Shown here piece after piece: positions 17,698-26,824 of a stretch of 64,000 nt of DNA (the stretch's first letter is position 1; each line of letters starts with the position of its first letter). The notes beneath the pieces were generated by a model. The model worked only from the letters and a program-made list of their open reading frames with translations. It did no database searches and was not told where the DNA came from. This DNA comes from Marivita sp. (GTDB taxonomy: Bacteria > Pseudomonadota > Alphaproteobacteria > Rhodobacterales > Rhodobacteraceae). A program made the position numbers and the translations under genes. The stretch covers positions 1 to 64,000 of the forward strand of contig NZ_JAIPUS010000002.1 of the NCBI RefSeq assembly GCF_020055675.1, in the 5' to 3' direction.

Positions 17698-17772
17698 TCA
17701 AATAATCGGGATGAACGGCACGCCGCAGGCACTCAACACCATCAAACTCGCAACTGCGATCCATACGCGCAT
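17698..17772 (-). CDS. Tiny (24-residue) lipoprotein
   Basis: 24 codons plus stop: MRVWIAVASLMVLSACGVPF then IPII. The N-terminus has Arg2, a hydrophobic stretch and a lipobox LSAC with the lipidated Cys at position 16, so the mature product would be a nine-residue lipopeptide. The ATG at 17772 is preceded by GGAGGCCGGC, a strong ribosome-binding site at correct spacing, which is the main support. Very short lipoproteins ending in a CGVPF-V/I-P-L/I type tail are, as I recall, found in alphaproteobacteria, comparable in size to entericidin-type peptides. The role is unknown. It is below the usual annotation length and is easily missed. Confidence 0.7.
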   Translation of the reverse strand: MRVWIAVASLMVLSACGVPFIPII

Positions 17773-17820
17773 GCCGGCCTCCTTGGTCGAACAACCTTGC
17801 CCGACCTACCGGGCCACCAA

Positions 17821-18072
17821 TCAGAAGTCGAACAATTCTTCAAGGAACCCGCCGCGTTTTTTCTTGCGGCGATAGCCGTCATCGCGACGCGGTTCGTCGG
17901 GCATCGCGTGTTGCGGCGGGGCGGGTGCAGGGGTGAAATCGGCGCTTCGATCAATGATCTTGTCCAGTTCGCCCCGGTCGAGCCAAACGCCACGGCATTT
18001 CGGACAATAATCGATCTCGACGCCGGAGCGTTCGGCAATCACAAGCTCGGTCTGGTCGATCGGACATTTCAT
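17821..18072 (-). CDS. TFIIB-type zinc-ribbon protein
   Basis: 83 residues from the ATG at 18072, which follows a strong GGAGG site at the right spacing; the GTG three codons earlier lies inside that site and is rejected. The N-terminal half matches the zf-TFIIB family: MKCPIDQTEL, then YCPKCRGVWLDRGELDKII. Cys3, Cys23 and Cys26 are present, while the usual second cysteine of the first knuckle is Asp6 (CPID), a variant often seen in this family. The remainder is a proline- and lysine-rich linker (RRKKKRGG) ending in the acidic-aromatic FLEELFDF. It probably binds zinc and perhaps a protein partner; its role is unknown. Confidence 0.85.
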   Translation of the reverse strand: MKCPIDQTELVIAERSGVEIDYCPKCRGVWLDRGELDKIIDRSADFTPAPAPPQHAMPDEPRRDDGYRRKKKRGGFLEELFDF

Positions 18073-18191
18073 GGGTGTCACCTCCTGATGTGTCCTGACG
18101 ATCTAGGTATTCCGAGCGCTGTTTCCTACCCGATGGCCCGGTTTTGTCTGGAATGCTGGCCCGGAGCGCCGGACATGCTATGTTTCCCGAC

Positions 18192-18644
18192 ATGCGTATG
18201 ATGGCCCTTGCCTTTGCCTGCCTTGCCTCTCCCGTGGCCGCGTGGGATTTCACCCCGGTTCCGATCTGCACCCTGTTCCATCAGGGCGCGGAGATGGCCG
18301 TGATGGTAACCCATGACCCGGCCATCGGCGAATACACGATCCAGTTGTCACGCGACGCCGGCTGGCCCGAGGGCGATGTTTTCTCGATGCGCTTCGAAGG
18401 CCCGCGCGGGTTGATCATTTCGACCGACCGGCACCGGATCGAGGCCGGGGATCCGCGCACGCTCACGGTGCGGGACCGGGGCTTCGGCAACGTGTTGAAC
18501 GGCCTGCATTTCAACACGCGCGCCGTCGCCGTTCTGGGTGATCTGGAAGTGCCCGTATCGCTGTACGGCGCGGCCGCCGCGGTTGAGGCCTTCCGCGCCT
18601 GCCCAGGCGATCAACTGGCGTTTGCAGCGGATATCCAAAGTTAA
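18192..18644 (+). CDS. Hypothetical secreted protein
   Basis: 150 residues from the ATG at 18192. A Sec signal peptide is evident: MRMMALAFACLASPVAA with a likely cut before WDF (after residue 17). The mature protein is about 133 residues, beta-rich by composition, with two cysteines (CTLFHQG and ACPGD) that could form a disulfide. I recognise no catalytic motif. It is divergent from the zinc-ribbon gene, with a 119-base gap likely holding both promoters. Upstream in-frame ATGs (18144, 18180) would bury the signal peptide and are not favoured. It is likely periplasmic; function unknown. Confidence 0.75.
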   Translation: MRMMALAFACLASPVAAWDFTPVPICTLFHQGAEMAVMVTHDPAIGEYTIQLSRDAGWPEGDVFSMRFEGPRGLIISTDRHRIEAGDPRTLTVRDRGFGNVLNGLHFNTRAVAVLGDLEVPVSLYGAAAAVEAFRACPGDQLAFAADIQS

Positions 18645-18760
18645 TATTTCGTGAATCCATCACTGTAAGCCATTGATTTTCCGTGCTCTGCGATCCGTCC
18701 CATGGATGGGACACCGCATTTGCGTTGCCCGGTCGCCCTGATCTGGCTACCCTCCACGCC

Positions 18761-19138
18761 ATGCGCCAGCTTGTCCCGATCCTGCTCCTCCTCGCCGCCT
18801 GCGCCACCCCGCAGGAGCGCTGCATCAACGATGCCGCGGCACCCTACCGGGCGGCCCTCAAGGAACGTGCCGAGATCGCCAAATCCCTGGCCCGTGGCGT
18901 CGATATCGTCACCGAATACGAGACCCGCCGCGTCTTCACCCGCTGCGAGACCAAGGAGGGCGGATGGGTCCCCTGCTGGGATCGCGAAACCTATCCCGTG
19001 ACCCGCCGCATCCCCGTCGACCCCGCCGCGCTCAAGGCACGCGATGCCCAGTTGGCCCGCGACCTGCCGCGGCTGGAGCGGGCAGCAGAGCGGGGCGCCG
19101 CGGCGTGCCTGCAAGCCTTCCCCGAAGCCGACAGCTGA
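18761..19138 (+). CDS. Hypothetical lipoprotein
   Basis: 125 residues starting at the ATG at 18761 (MRQLVPILLLLAACATPQ). The lipobox LAAC places the lipidated cysteine at position 14, so the mature protein is anchored in a membrane facing the periplasm. The mature part has further cysteines (ERCIND, TRCETKEGGWVPCWD and AACLQAF) that could make two disulfides, and a helical Arg/Ala-rich C-terminus. The frame is open upstream, but the lipoprotein signal fixes the start. It sits 40 bases before hrpB in the same direction. Function is unknown. Confidence 0.78.
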   Translation: MRQLVPILLLLAACATPQERCINDAAAPYRAALKERAEIAKSLARGVDIVTEYETRRVFTRCETKEGGWVPCWDRETYPVTRRIPVDPAALKARDAQLARDLPRLERAAERGAAACLQAFPEADS

Positions 19139-19178
19139 TCCCCTTGCCGCGCGCGGCCAGCCCGGCATAGAAGGCGAC

Positions 19179-21629
19179 ATGACCCGGCTTCCCATCGACC
19201 ACGTCCTGCCCGACCTGATCGCGCATCTGCGCGCGACCGGCCGCGCGGTCCTGCAGGCGCCGCCGGGCGCCGGCAAGACCACCCGCGTGCCCCTTGCCAT
19301 GCTGGAGGCGGGTCTGACGTCGGGCCGGATCATCATGCTCGAACCGCGCCGCCTCGCCGCCCGCGCCGCCGCCGAGCGGATGGCCCAGACGCTGGGCGAA
19401 CCCGCCGGAGGAACCATCGGCTACAGGGTTCGCGGCGCGGCAAAGGTGAGCAAGGCCACACGGGTCGAGGTCGTCACCGAGGGGATCCTCACCAGGATGC
19501 TTCAATCCGACCCCGAACTCACCGGCATCGGCGCGGTGATCTTCGACGAATTCCATGAACGCTCCCTGAACGCCGACCTGGGGCTGGCCCTTTGCATCGA
19601 AATCGCCGGCGCGCTGCGCGAAGACCTGATCCTGCTGACCATGTCCGCAACCTTGGATGCCGCGCCGGTCGCCGGGCTGATGGACGCGCCCGTCGTCACC
19701 TCAGAGGGGCGCAGTTTCCCGGTGACGCCACGCTGGCTGGACAGGCCGCTGCCCGGCAAGACCCGGTTCGAACCGGCCATGGCCGACCTGATCGCGCGGG
19801 CGGCCGCCGAAACCGAAGGCGGCATTCTCGCCTTCCTGCCCGGCGAGGGAGAAATCCGCCGCGTTCAGGCGGCGCTTGATGGGCGACTGCCCAAGGGGTG
19901 CCACATCTGCCCGCTGTTCGGCGCCATGCCTTTCAAGGCGCAGCAGGCAGCGATCAGACCGACACCCGACCGGCGCAAGATCGTGCTCGCCACCGCGATC
20001 GCCGAAACCTCTCTCACGATCGAGGACATTCGGGTGGTCGTTGATGGTGGCCGCGCACGGCGGGCGCGCTTCGATCCTGGGGCCGGCATGTCCCGCTTGG
20101 TGACGGAGAAGGTCACCAAGGCCGAAGCCACCCAACGGGCCGGGCGCGCCGGGCGCGTGGCCGAAGGCACGGCCTACAAGCTCTGGAGCAAAGGCGAAGA
20201 CGGCGCGCTTGCCGCCTTTCCCCCGGCCGAGATCGAGGCGGCGGACCTTGCCGGGCTGGCACTGGAACTGGCGCTCTGGGGGGCGCAGCCGCAGGACCTG
20301 CCGTTCCTCACGCAACCGCCGGACGGGGCCTACACCGAGGCCCAGACGCTTTTGCGAATGTTGACCGCATTGGATCGGCAGAACCGGATCACCGAACACG
20401 GGCGCATCCTGTCCGCTTTGCCCTTGCACCCCCGGCTGGGCCATATGCTGAGCATGACCGGTCCGGCCGCCGCACCGCTGGCGGCCCTCATGGCAGAGCC
20501 CGACCCCTTGCGGGGCGCCGGCGTTGATCTGACCCTCAGGCTGGAGGCATTGTCTGCGCCCGGGCGCTGTGCCGAGACGCGCCGCGCCACGATCAATCAC
20601 GGGACACTGGACCGGATCAAGATCGAGGCCAAGCGCCTGCATCGCGCCGCGCCCGAACCGCAGCTTCCCGGACTGGGACCGCCCGAAATGGCCGCCCTCG
20701 CCTATCCCGACCGCATTGGCCTGCGCCGCAAGGGGGACGCACCGCGTTACCAGCTTTCGGGCGGCAAGGGCGCCGTTCTGGACGACGCTGATGCGCTTGC
20801 CGGCGCGCGGCTGATCGTCGCCACCGACCTTGACGGCAACCCCCGCGAGGCGCGTATCCGGCAAGCGATCCAGATCACCGAAAGTGCACTGCGCGCATTG
20901 TTCCCGGTGCGGATCGCATGGGTCGATCTGTGCGAATGGTCCAGAAGAGAGCGGCGCGTCGTTGCGCGGCAGCAGGAACGATTAGGGGCCATCGCGCTGG
21001 ACGACCGGATCTGGAAGGACGCCCCGCCCGAGGCCATCGCCAAGACCATGCTCGACGGGGTGCGAGATCTTGGGCTGGCCCCGGCGATGACCGATGCCGC
21101 GCGACGGTTCATTGCCCGCGTGGCGATCGCCCGCGACGCCGGGCAAGACCTGCCCGACATGTCGGAGGCGGCGCTGATGGAAACTTTGGACGACTGGCTT
21201 CTGCCGCATCTGAGCGGTGTGCGATCCGCCGAAGATTGGAAACGCTTCGACCTGATCACCCCGTTGCGGTGCATGCTGGACTGGCCACTCATGCAGGCAC
21301 TGGACCGCGCCGTTCCGGGGAAATTCACCACGCCGCTGGGGCGGGAGATCCCGATCGACTACACTGGTGAGCATCCAGAGATATCGCTGCGCCTGCAAGA
21401 GATGTTCGGCCAGAAGACACATCCGCTGGTGGGCAATACACCGCTGTGCGTCACGCTGCTGTCTCCGGCGCGGCGGCCGGTGCAGACGACGATGGACCTG
21501 CCGGGCTTCTGGTCAGGATCCTACGCGGATGTGCGCAAGGACATGCGCGCCGCGTATCCCAAGCATCCCTGGCCGGACGATCCCACCATAGCCGATCCGA
21601 CCCTGCGCGCCAAACCGCGCGGCCGCTGA
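19179..21629 (+). CDS. hrpB: ATP-dependent helicase HrpB
   Basis: 816 residues, close to E. coli HrpB. It is a DEAH/RHA-type RNA helicase. Seen in order: motif I APPGAGKTT (27-35), MLEPRRLAARAAAERM (motif Ia), motif II DEFHER (123-128), SATLD (motif III), the second RecA domain with VLATAIAETSLTI and QRAGRAGR (motif VI), a helicase-associated domain, and the HrpB-specific C-terminal region ending with PVQTTMDLPGFWSGSYADV and KHPWPDDPTIADP. The frame is open earlier, but the ATG at 19179 gives the normal N-terminus (MTRLPIDHVLPDLIAHLRA). The cellular role of HrpB is poorly defined in general. Confidence 0.95.
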   Translation: MTRLPIDHVLPDLIAHLRATGRAVLQAPPGAGKTTRVPLAMLEAGLTSGRIIMLEPRRLAARAAAERMAQTLGEPAGGTIGYRVRGAAKVSKATRVEVVTEGILTRMLQSDPELTGIGAVIFDEFHERSLNADLGLALCIEIAGALREDLILLTMSATLDAAPVAGLMDAPVVTSEGRSFPVTPRWLDRPLPGKTRFEPAMADLIARAAAETEGGILAFLPGEGEIRRVQAALDGRLPKGCHICPLFGAMPFKAQQAAIRPTPDRRKIVLATAIAETSLTIEDIRVVVDGGRARRARFDPGAGMSRLVTEKVTKAEATQRAGRAGRVAEGTAYKLWSKGEDGALAAFPPAEIEAADLAGLALELALWGAQPQDLPFLTQPPDGAYTEAQTLLRMLTALDRQNRITEHGRILSALPLHPRLGHMLSMTGPAAAPLAALMAEPDPLRGAGVDLTLRLEALSAPGRCAETRRATINHGTLDRIKIEAKRLHRAAPEPQLPGLGPPEMAALAYPDRIGLRRKGDAPRYQLSGGKGAVLDDADALAGARLIVATDLDGNPREARIRQAIQITESALRALFPVRIAWVDLCEWSRRERRVVARQQERLGAIALDDRIWKDAPPEAIAKTMLDGVRDLGLAPAMTDAARRFIARVAIARDAGQDLPDMSEAALMETLDDWLLPHLSGVRSAEDWKRFDLITPLRCMLDWPLMQALDRAVPGKFTTPLGREIPIDYTGEHPEISLRLQEMFGQKTHPLVGNTPLCVTLLSPARRPVQTTMDLPGFWSGSYADVRKDMRAAYPKHPWPDDPTIADPTLRAKPRGR

Positions 21630-21670
21630 CGCCTCTTGCCGCCGCAGCTGTTCCGCCGTAAACCGGGGCC

Positions 21671-22540
21671 ATGCTCGACACCGCCGACGACATCCATCCG
21701 CTTTTCCACGGTGCGCCAAAGACCACCGAGTTCAAAAAGCTGCGCAAGCGCATCGTGCAGAACGTCCGCGAGGCGATCGAGCAATATGGCATGATCGAGC
21801 GCGACGCCCGCTGGCTGGTTTGCCTGTCAGGCGGCAAGGACAGCTATACCCTTCTGGCCGTGCTGCACGAGTTGAAATGGCGCGGGCTGCTTCCGGTGGA
21901 TTTGCTGGCCTGCAATCTTGATCAGGGGCAGCCGGGATTTCCCGCGACCGTGCTCCCGGATTTCCTTGAAAAGATGGGCGTGCCGCATCGAATCGAATAC
22001 CAGGACACCTATTCAATCGTGGTCGACAAGGTGCCGCAGGGGCGCACATATTGTGCGCTGTGCTCTCGGCTCAGGCGCGGCAACCTCTATCGCGTCGCCC
22101 GCGAGGAAGGGTGCTCTGCGGTTGTGCTCGGACATCACCGCGACGACATCCTGGAGACGTTCTTCATGAACCTCTTTCACGGCGGGCGCCTGGCCACGAT
22201 GCCGCCCAAACTGGTGAACGAGGACAAGGATCTTTTTGTTTACAGACCCTTGGCCCATGTTGCCGAAGCCGACTGCGAGACATTTGCCAAGGCGATGAAC
22301 TATCCGATAATCCCGTGCGACCTGTGCGGCAGCCAGGACGGGCTGCAACGTCAGCAGGTCAAAGCGATCCTCGATGGCTGGGAAAAGAACAGCCCCGGGC
22401 GCCGCCAAGTCATGTTCCGCGCGCTGACGAATGTGCGTCCCTCGCATATGATGGACAGCGATCTGTTTGATTTCAAAGGCTTGCTGACGCAGATGGGCGA
22501 AACTGCAGAGAATTCTAAGGAAATACCCGACCTGCGTTAA
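21671..22540 (+). CDS. ttcA: tRNA 2-thiocytidine(32) synthetase TtcA
   Basis: 289 residues. TtcA adds sulfur to cytidine 32 of certain tRNAs using an iron-sulfur cluster and ATP. The PP-loop SGGKDS is at residues 53-58. The cluster cysteine pairs are visible: C128-x-x-C131 ([12 protein letters not shown]) and C216-x-x-C219 ([11 protein letters not shown]), with [19 protein letters not shown] between them. These features separate TtcA from TilS and from the eukaryotic CTU1. It follows hrpB by 41 bases in the same direction and is complete. Confidence 0.95.
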   Translation: MLDTADDIHPLFHGAPKTTEFKKLRKRIVQNVREAIEQYGMIERDARWLVCLSGGKDSYTLLAVLHELKWRGLLPVDLLACNLDQGQPGFPATVLPDFLEKMGVPHRIEYQDTYSIVVDKVPQGRTYCALCSRLRRGNLYRVAREEGCSAVVLGHHRDDILETFFMNLFHGGRLATMPPKLVNEDKDLFVYRPLAHVAEADCETFAKAMNYPIIPCDLCGSQDGLQRQQVKAILDGWEKNSPGRRQVMFRALTNVRPSHMMDSDLFDFKGLLTQMGETAENSKEIPDLR

Positions 22541-22598
22541 GCCTTGGCTTACCGACACAGGACCATCCTGTCCGAAACCATTTCGGGACAGGATCAAG

Positions 22599-24128
22599 AT
22601 GCGTCCACGATCAAAAACCAGAGCGTCCGGATCGGTGCTTTTGCGAGGCTTGTACGGGCCGCATATGCTGGCGTTCTTGCCGGCCTTGTGCCTTGTCGCG
22701 TTCTGGGGCGGGGGCGAAGGGTTCCTGATCTTCAGCGCTCTTGCCGTTCCGCTGATCTATGCATTGGCCGGGGGATTTGGCCAAGCGTCCAGGATGGCTG
22801 CGCCCCCGGCTGTGCCAAACCCGCCGGTCGAGGATGTGGCCCGGGAATTTCTGTCGATCGCTCGTCACAACGGGCAGTCAACCGCCTGTTTCCAGGTGGA
22901 AATAGATGGACTTTCGGATATAGCGCAACGCTTTGGCGACGCCGCCGCCGATGAGGCGCGGTGCCTGTTGGACGCTAGGCTGCAATCGGTTTTGCGCGAC
23001 GGTGACCGGGTATTTCACGCCCCCCCTGCACAATTCATCGTGCTCGTGGCGCCCGGTTACAGGCTCCGGCTCGATGCGCTGACCGAGTTGGCCACGCGCC
23101 TACGCCGGGCGCTCGATGAACCGTTGTCAGTGGCGGGGACGTCGCGCTATGTGTCCGCATCCATCGGGATTGCATCCTCTCTCAATTTCGGGCGCAACGT
23201 CACCGCGCAGCGATGGCTGGCCTCGGCAAACCAGGCGCTGGAGGAGGCCGTGGCCACAGGCACACCCTCGACACGCGTCTGGTCCGACAAGCAGGTCAAA
23301 CCGAATTCGGCGCAGAAAGACCTGCACAAGGCGATACGCGCGGCATTGGACAGTGGTGAGTTTCAGGCGGTCTTTCAGCCACAGGTTGGGGTTCTTTCCG
23401 GCGACGTCACCGGTATGGAGGCCCTGGCCCGTTGGCATCATCCCCAAAAGGGCGTGATTGGTCCGGCCGGGTTTCTGCACCAGATGTCGGAAAGCGGCCA
23501 AATGGATAGACTGGGCCAAATCATGCTGACCCAGGCCCTGAACGCATTGATCGATTGGGACAATGCCGGGCTCACCGTCCCCGCCGTGAGCGTGAACCTG
23601 TCACAGGCCGAATTGCGCAACCCGGATCTGCCCGAACGGATCGGGGTCGAACTCGACCGGACTGGACTGACGGCAAAACGCCTTGTGATCGAAGTGCTCG
23701 AAACGGTCGTGGCCCAGGCTGGCGACGACATCGTGCGGCGCAATCTCGTCGCGCTCAGAGAACTGGGCTGTCGGATCGACCTGGATGATTTCGGGACCGG
23801 TCACGCATCGATCACGACGCTTCAACAATTTCCGATCAGCCGCGTGAAAATCGACCGCAGCTTCATCAAGGACATTGACCGCCGGAACGACAAACGCCGC
23901 ATGTTTGCGGCGATAATGGCAATGACCGAAGAGCTGACCCTCGAAACGATTGGCGAAGGTGTGGAGACATTGGGTGAACATGGCATCCTGCAAGAGTTGA
24001 AATGTGGCCACGCACAGGGATTCCTGTTTGCCGAACCCGGCTCGGCGGTGGAAATGTCCAGGTGGCTGGCCGATAGGCAGGAGCAAAGGGATCCAGCCCG
24101 GAGTGCCGTGCTCAGGCGCGTGAGATAG
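22599..24128 (+). CDS. Membrane GGDEF-EAL protein, degenerate GGDEF; probable c-di-GMP phosphodiesterase
   Basis: 509 residues. Two N-terminal hydrophobic segments (about 23-37 and 41-60) anchor it in the inner membrane without a recognisable sensor domain. Residues 85-230 have a GGDEF fold, but the signature position reads FHAPPAQFIVLV (139-150), so cyclase activity should be lost. The EAL domain (about 242-495) keeps the key residues: EALAR (274-278), NLSQAEL (333-339), DDFGTG (396-401), KIDRSFI (417-423) and ETIGEGVE (449-456). It is therefore likely an active phosphodiesterase lowering c-di-GMP. It lies between ttcA and yidC. What signal it senses is not visible. Confidence 0.88.
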   Translation: MRPRSKTRASGSVLLRGLYGPHMLAFLPALCLVAFWGGGEGFLIFSALAVPLIYALAGGFGQASRMAAPPAVPNPPVEDVAREFLSIARHNGQSTACFQVEIDGLSDIAQRFGDAAADEARCLLDARLQSVLRDGDRVFHAPPAQFIVLVAPGYRLRLDALTELATRLRRALDEPLSVAGTSRYVSASIGIASSLNFGRNVTAQRWLASANQALEEAVATGTPSTRVWSDKQVKPNSAQKDLHKAIRAALDSGEFQAVFQPQVGVLSGDVTGMEALARWHHPQKGVIGPAGFLHQMSESGQMDRLGQIMLTQALNALIDWDNAGLTVPAVSVNLSQAELRNPDLPERIGVELDRTGLTAKRLVIEVLETVVAQAGDDIVRRNLVALRELGCRIDLDDFGTGHASITTLQQFPISRVKIDRSFIKDIDRRNDKRRMFAAIMAMTEELTLETIGEGVETLGEHGILQELKCGHAQGFLFAEPGSAVEMSRWLADRQEQRDPARSAVLRRVR

Positions 24129-24269
24129 GCGCGCGGGCTCAGCAAAACCCGCGTTACAAGGCGCCCAGCATGGGGTCTGCCCCATTTGCGGCCTGTAAAT
24201 CCGCTTGACGTTCTGGCACTGTGCCTGTTGAACGCAGCGGTAATCCAAAACCACGGGCGGCGGTCTCCT

Positions 24270-26084
24270 ATGGACGATCAGAACAAGAACCTTTTAATCG
24301 CGACGGCGCTGAGCTTTGCGGTCATTCTGGGATGGTTTGTCCTGTTCCCGCCGCCCGATCCAGCACTTGACCCGGACGCCGACTTGCCACCGACTGCCGA
24401 AAGCTCTGATCCCACGGTGGCCACCACCCCCGAGGCGGCACCGGCCGATCGTTCCGAAGCCACGCAAACCGCGCCGACCGAAGCGGCAGACGCGCCGCGC
24501 GTGCAGATCGAAACAGACCGACTGGTCGGTTCCGTCTCTCTGGCCGGCGGGCGCATCGATGACTTGTCGCTCAAGGATTATCGGGTCAGCGTCGAAGAAT
24601 CGGCTGACGTTGTGCATCTGCTGAACCCGGTCGGGTCTGAAAACCCGTACTATGCACTGTTCGGCTGGGCACCGGGCGGCGGATTGACGATAGACGATGT
24701 GCCAAGCGTCGCAACCGAATGGATGGTTGAACGCGGCGATACCCTGACGGCAAACTCGCCGATCACCCTGCGGTGGGACAGCCCGAACGGCGTCACCTTC
24801 CGGCGGACCATCGCGGTCGACGAAGACTACATGTTCACCGTCACGCAATCGGTCGAAAATGCCGGCGACGACACCATGACCATCGCGCCCTACGGCCTGA
24901 TCGCGCGGCATGGCGAACCGGCCTCGCTCAAGAACTTCTTCATTCTACACGAGGGTGTCGTCGCCATGGCAGACGGCACTCTGGCCGAAATCGACTATGG
25001 CGACATGACGGATTTCGCCGTCGACGCGTCGGAAGGTGCCCGCGCCGAGGTAACCCAGGTCGAAGACAGCGGCTGGATCGGGTTTACCGACCACTACTGG
25101 ATGACGACCATGATTCCCGGGAACGGCACGCCGTTCCGCCAGGTGGCCAAGTACAACGAGACCAGCAACATCTACCAAACCGAGGCCGTGCAGCCAACGG
25201 TCAGCATCGGACCCGGTGAAACCCGGGAGGTCACGACACAATTGTTCGCCGGCGCGAAGGAATGGGAAACGATCCGCGACTACCAAGGGGACGGCGTTGA
25301 CCGGTTCATTGACAGTATCGACTGGGGCTGGTTCTTTTTCCTGACGAAACCGATCTTCTGGCTGCTGCACCATTTGAACGTCCTGATCGGCAACATGGGC
25401 TGGGCGATTATCGGCCTGACCCTGATCATCAAGGCCGTGCTGTTCCCGCTGGCATACAAATCCTACGTCTCCATGGCGAAGATGAAAGAGCTTCAGCCGG
25501 AGATGCAAAAGATCAAGGAGCGCGCCGGAGACGATCGACAAAAGCTCCAGCAGGAAATGATGGAAATGTACAAGAAGGAAAAGGTGAACCCGGCTTCGGG
25601 CTGTTTGCCGATCCTCTTGCAAATTCCGATCTTCTTCTCACTCTACAAAGTCATTTTCGTCACCCTGGAGCTGCGCCACGCGCCATGGCTCGGGCCGTTC
25701 CAGGACCTGTCGGCGCCAGACCCGACCTCGATCATGAATGTCTTCGGTCTGCTGCCCTGGGCCGCCCCGGAGCCCGGTTCGATCCTCGCGCTCGTGTTCA
25801 TCGGAATCCTGCCATTGCTTCTGGGCATCTCCATGTGGTTGCAACAAAAGCTGAACCCGGCCCCCACCGATGCAACGCAAGCGATGATCTTTGCCTGGAT
25901 GCCATGGGTGTTCATGTTCATGCTGGGCAGCTTCGCCAGCGGGCTGGTGGTCTACTGGATTGCGAACAACACGATCACCTTTACCCAGCAATACCTGATC
26001 ATGCGCACCCAGGGATATAAGCCGGACGTGTTCGGCAACATCAAATCCGGCATCAAGCGTGACACGAAGTCGGACGAGAAATGA
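24270..26084 (+). CDS. yidC: Membrane protein insertase YidC
   Basis: 604 residues, typical of Gram-negative YidC. It inserts and folds inner-membrane proteins alone or with SecYEG. It starts MDDQNKNLLIATALSFAVIL (first span), then an acidic Pro/Thr/Ala-rich linker, a large periplasmic beta domain to about residue 350, and the conserved five-span core: WGWFFFLTKPIFWLLHHLN, GWAIIGLTLIIKAVLFPL, the coiled cytoplasmic loop KMKELQPEMQKIKERAGDD, NPASGCLPILLQIPIFFSLY and the last spans with FASGLVVYWIANN. The ATG at 24270 follows GGCGGTCTCCT. No rnpA or rpmH precedes it; an EAL gene lies upstream. It overlaps the MOSC gene. Confidence 0.96.
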   Translation: MDDQNKNLLIATALSFAVILGWFVLFPPPDPALDPDADLPPTAESSDPTVATTPEAAPADRSEATQTAPTEAADAPRVQIETDRLVGSVSLAGGRIDDLSLKDYRVSVEESADVVHLLNPVGSENPYYALFGWAPGGGLTIDDVPSVATEWMVERGDTLTANSPITLRWDSPNGVTFRRTIAVDEDYMFTVTQSVENAGDDTMTIAPYGLIARHGEPASLKNFFILHEGVVAMADGTLAEIDYGDMTDFAVDASEGARAEVTQVEDSGWIGFTDHYWMTTMIPGNGTPFRQVAKYNETSNIYQTEAVQPTVSIGPGETREVTTQLFAGAKEWETIRDYQGDGVDRFIDSIDWGWFFFLTKPIFWLLHHLNVLIGNMGWAIIGLTLIIKAVLFPLAYKSYVSMAKMKELQPEMQKIKERAGDDRQKLQQEMMEMYKKEKVNPASGCLPILLQIPIFFSLYKVIFVTLELRHAPWLGPFQDLSAPDPTSIMNVFGLLPWAAPEPGSILALVFIGILPLLLGISMWLQQKLNPAPTDATQAMIFAWMPWVFMFMLGSFASGLVVYWIANNTITFTQQYLIMRTQGYKPDVFGNIKSGIKRDTKSDEK

Positions 26085-26824
26085 CTGCGACCGTCACCGA
26101 GATATGGCGGCACCCGATCAAGAGCCACGGTCGGGAAACGCTGGAGTCGGTGACGCTTGAGGCAGGCAAGGCAATGCCACTGGACCGGGTCTGGGCAGTC
26201 GCGCATGAACGGTCGACGGCAGATGGCAGCACATGGGCCAGCTGCGGCCAATTTTGCCGTGTCGCCAAGGTGCCGAGCCTGATGGCAATAACCGCGAAAC
26301 ATGACGCGGCAACGGGGCTGATGACCCTCCGGCACCCTGATCTTGAAGAGCTGACCTTTGACCCGGACAAGGACGCCGAAGCCTTTCTGGACTGGGTGCG
26401 CGGCCTGGTGCCGGATGACGCGTTGCAACCCGCGCGATTGGTCAAGGCACAGACCCAAGCATTTACCGACAGCGATTTTGCGAGCGTGACGCTGTGCAAT
26501 CACGCGTCGCACCGGGCCGTCGAACAGCAGATTGGCCGACCGATTTCGCACTTGCGGTGGCGTGGCAATATCTGGATCGACGGGCTTGCCCCGTGGGAAG
26601 AATTCGATTGGGCCGGACGACATGTTGCTGTCGGCAAGCTCGTCCTGCGCATTCGCGAGAGGACGGATCGCTGCAAGTCGATCCATAGCAATCCGGACAC
26701 CGGCAAACGCGATACAGATGTCCTGGGCGCATTGGACCACCTGGGGCATCAGGACTTCTCTGTCCGGGCCGAGGTGATCGAGGGTGGCCTCCTCAGGATT
26801 GGCGATGAGGTGACCAATGTCTGA
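26081..26824 (+). CDS. MOSC-domain protein
   Basis: 247 residues. It begins VTEIWRHPIKSHGRETLESV, the N-terminal beta-barrel pattern of the MOSC family, followed by GKAMPLDRVWAVAH. The C-terminal MOSC core shows RWRGNIWIDGLAPWEEFDWA and the cysteine-bearing ERTDRCKSIHSNPDTGKRD, where Cys would be the pterin-sulfur site of MOSC relatives. MOSC proteins bind molybdenum cofactor or carry sulfur; the physiological substrate here is not known. The ATG overlaps the yidC stop (ATGA) and the gene's end overlaps yihA by 8 bases, so all three are cotranslated. This yidC-MOSC-yihA order is, as I recall, common in Rhodobacteraceae. Confidence 0.88.
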   Translation: MTATVTEIWRHPIKSHGRETLESVTLEAGKAMPLDRVWAVAHERSTADGSTWASCGQFCRVAKVPSLMAITAKHDAATGLMTLRHPDLEELTFDPDKDAEAFLDWVRGLVPDDALQPARLVKAQTQAFTDSDFASVTLCNHASHRAVEQQIGRPISHLRWRGNIWIDGLAPWEEFDWAGRHVAVGKLVLRIRERTDRCKSIHSNPDTGKRDTDVLGALDHLGHQDFSVRAEVIEGGLLRIGDEVTNV

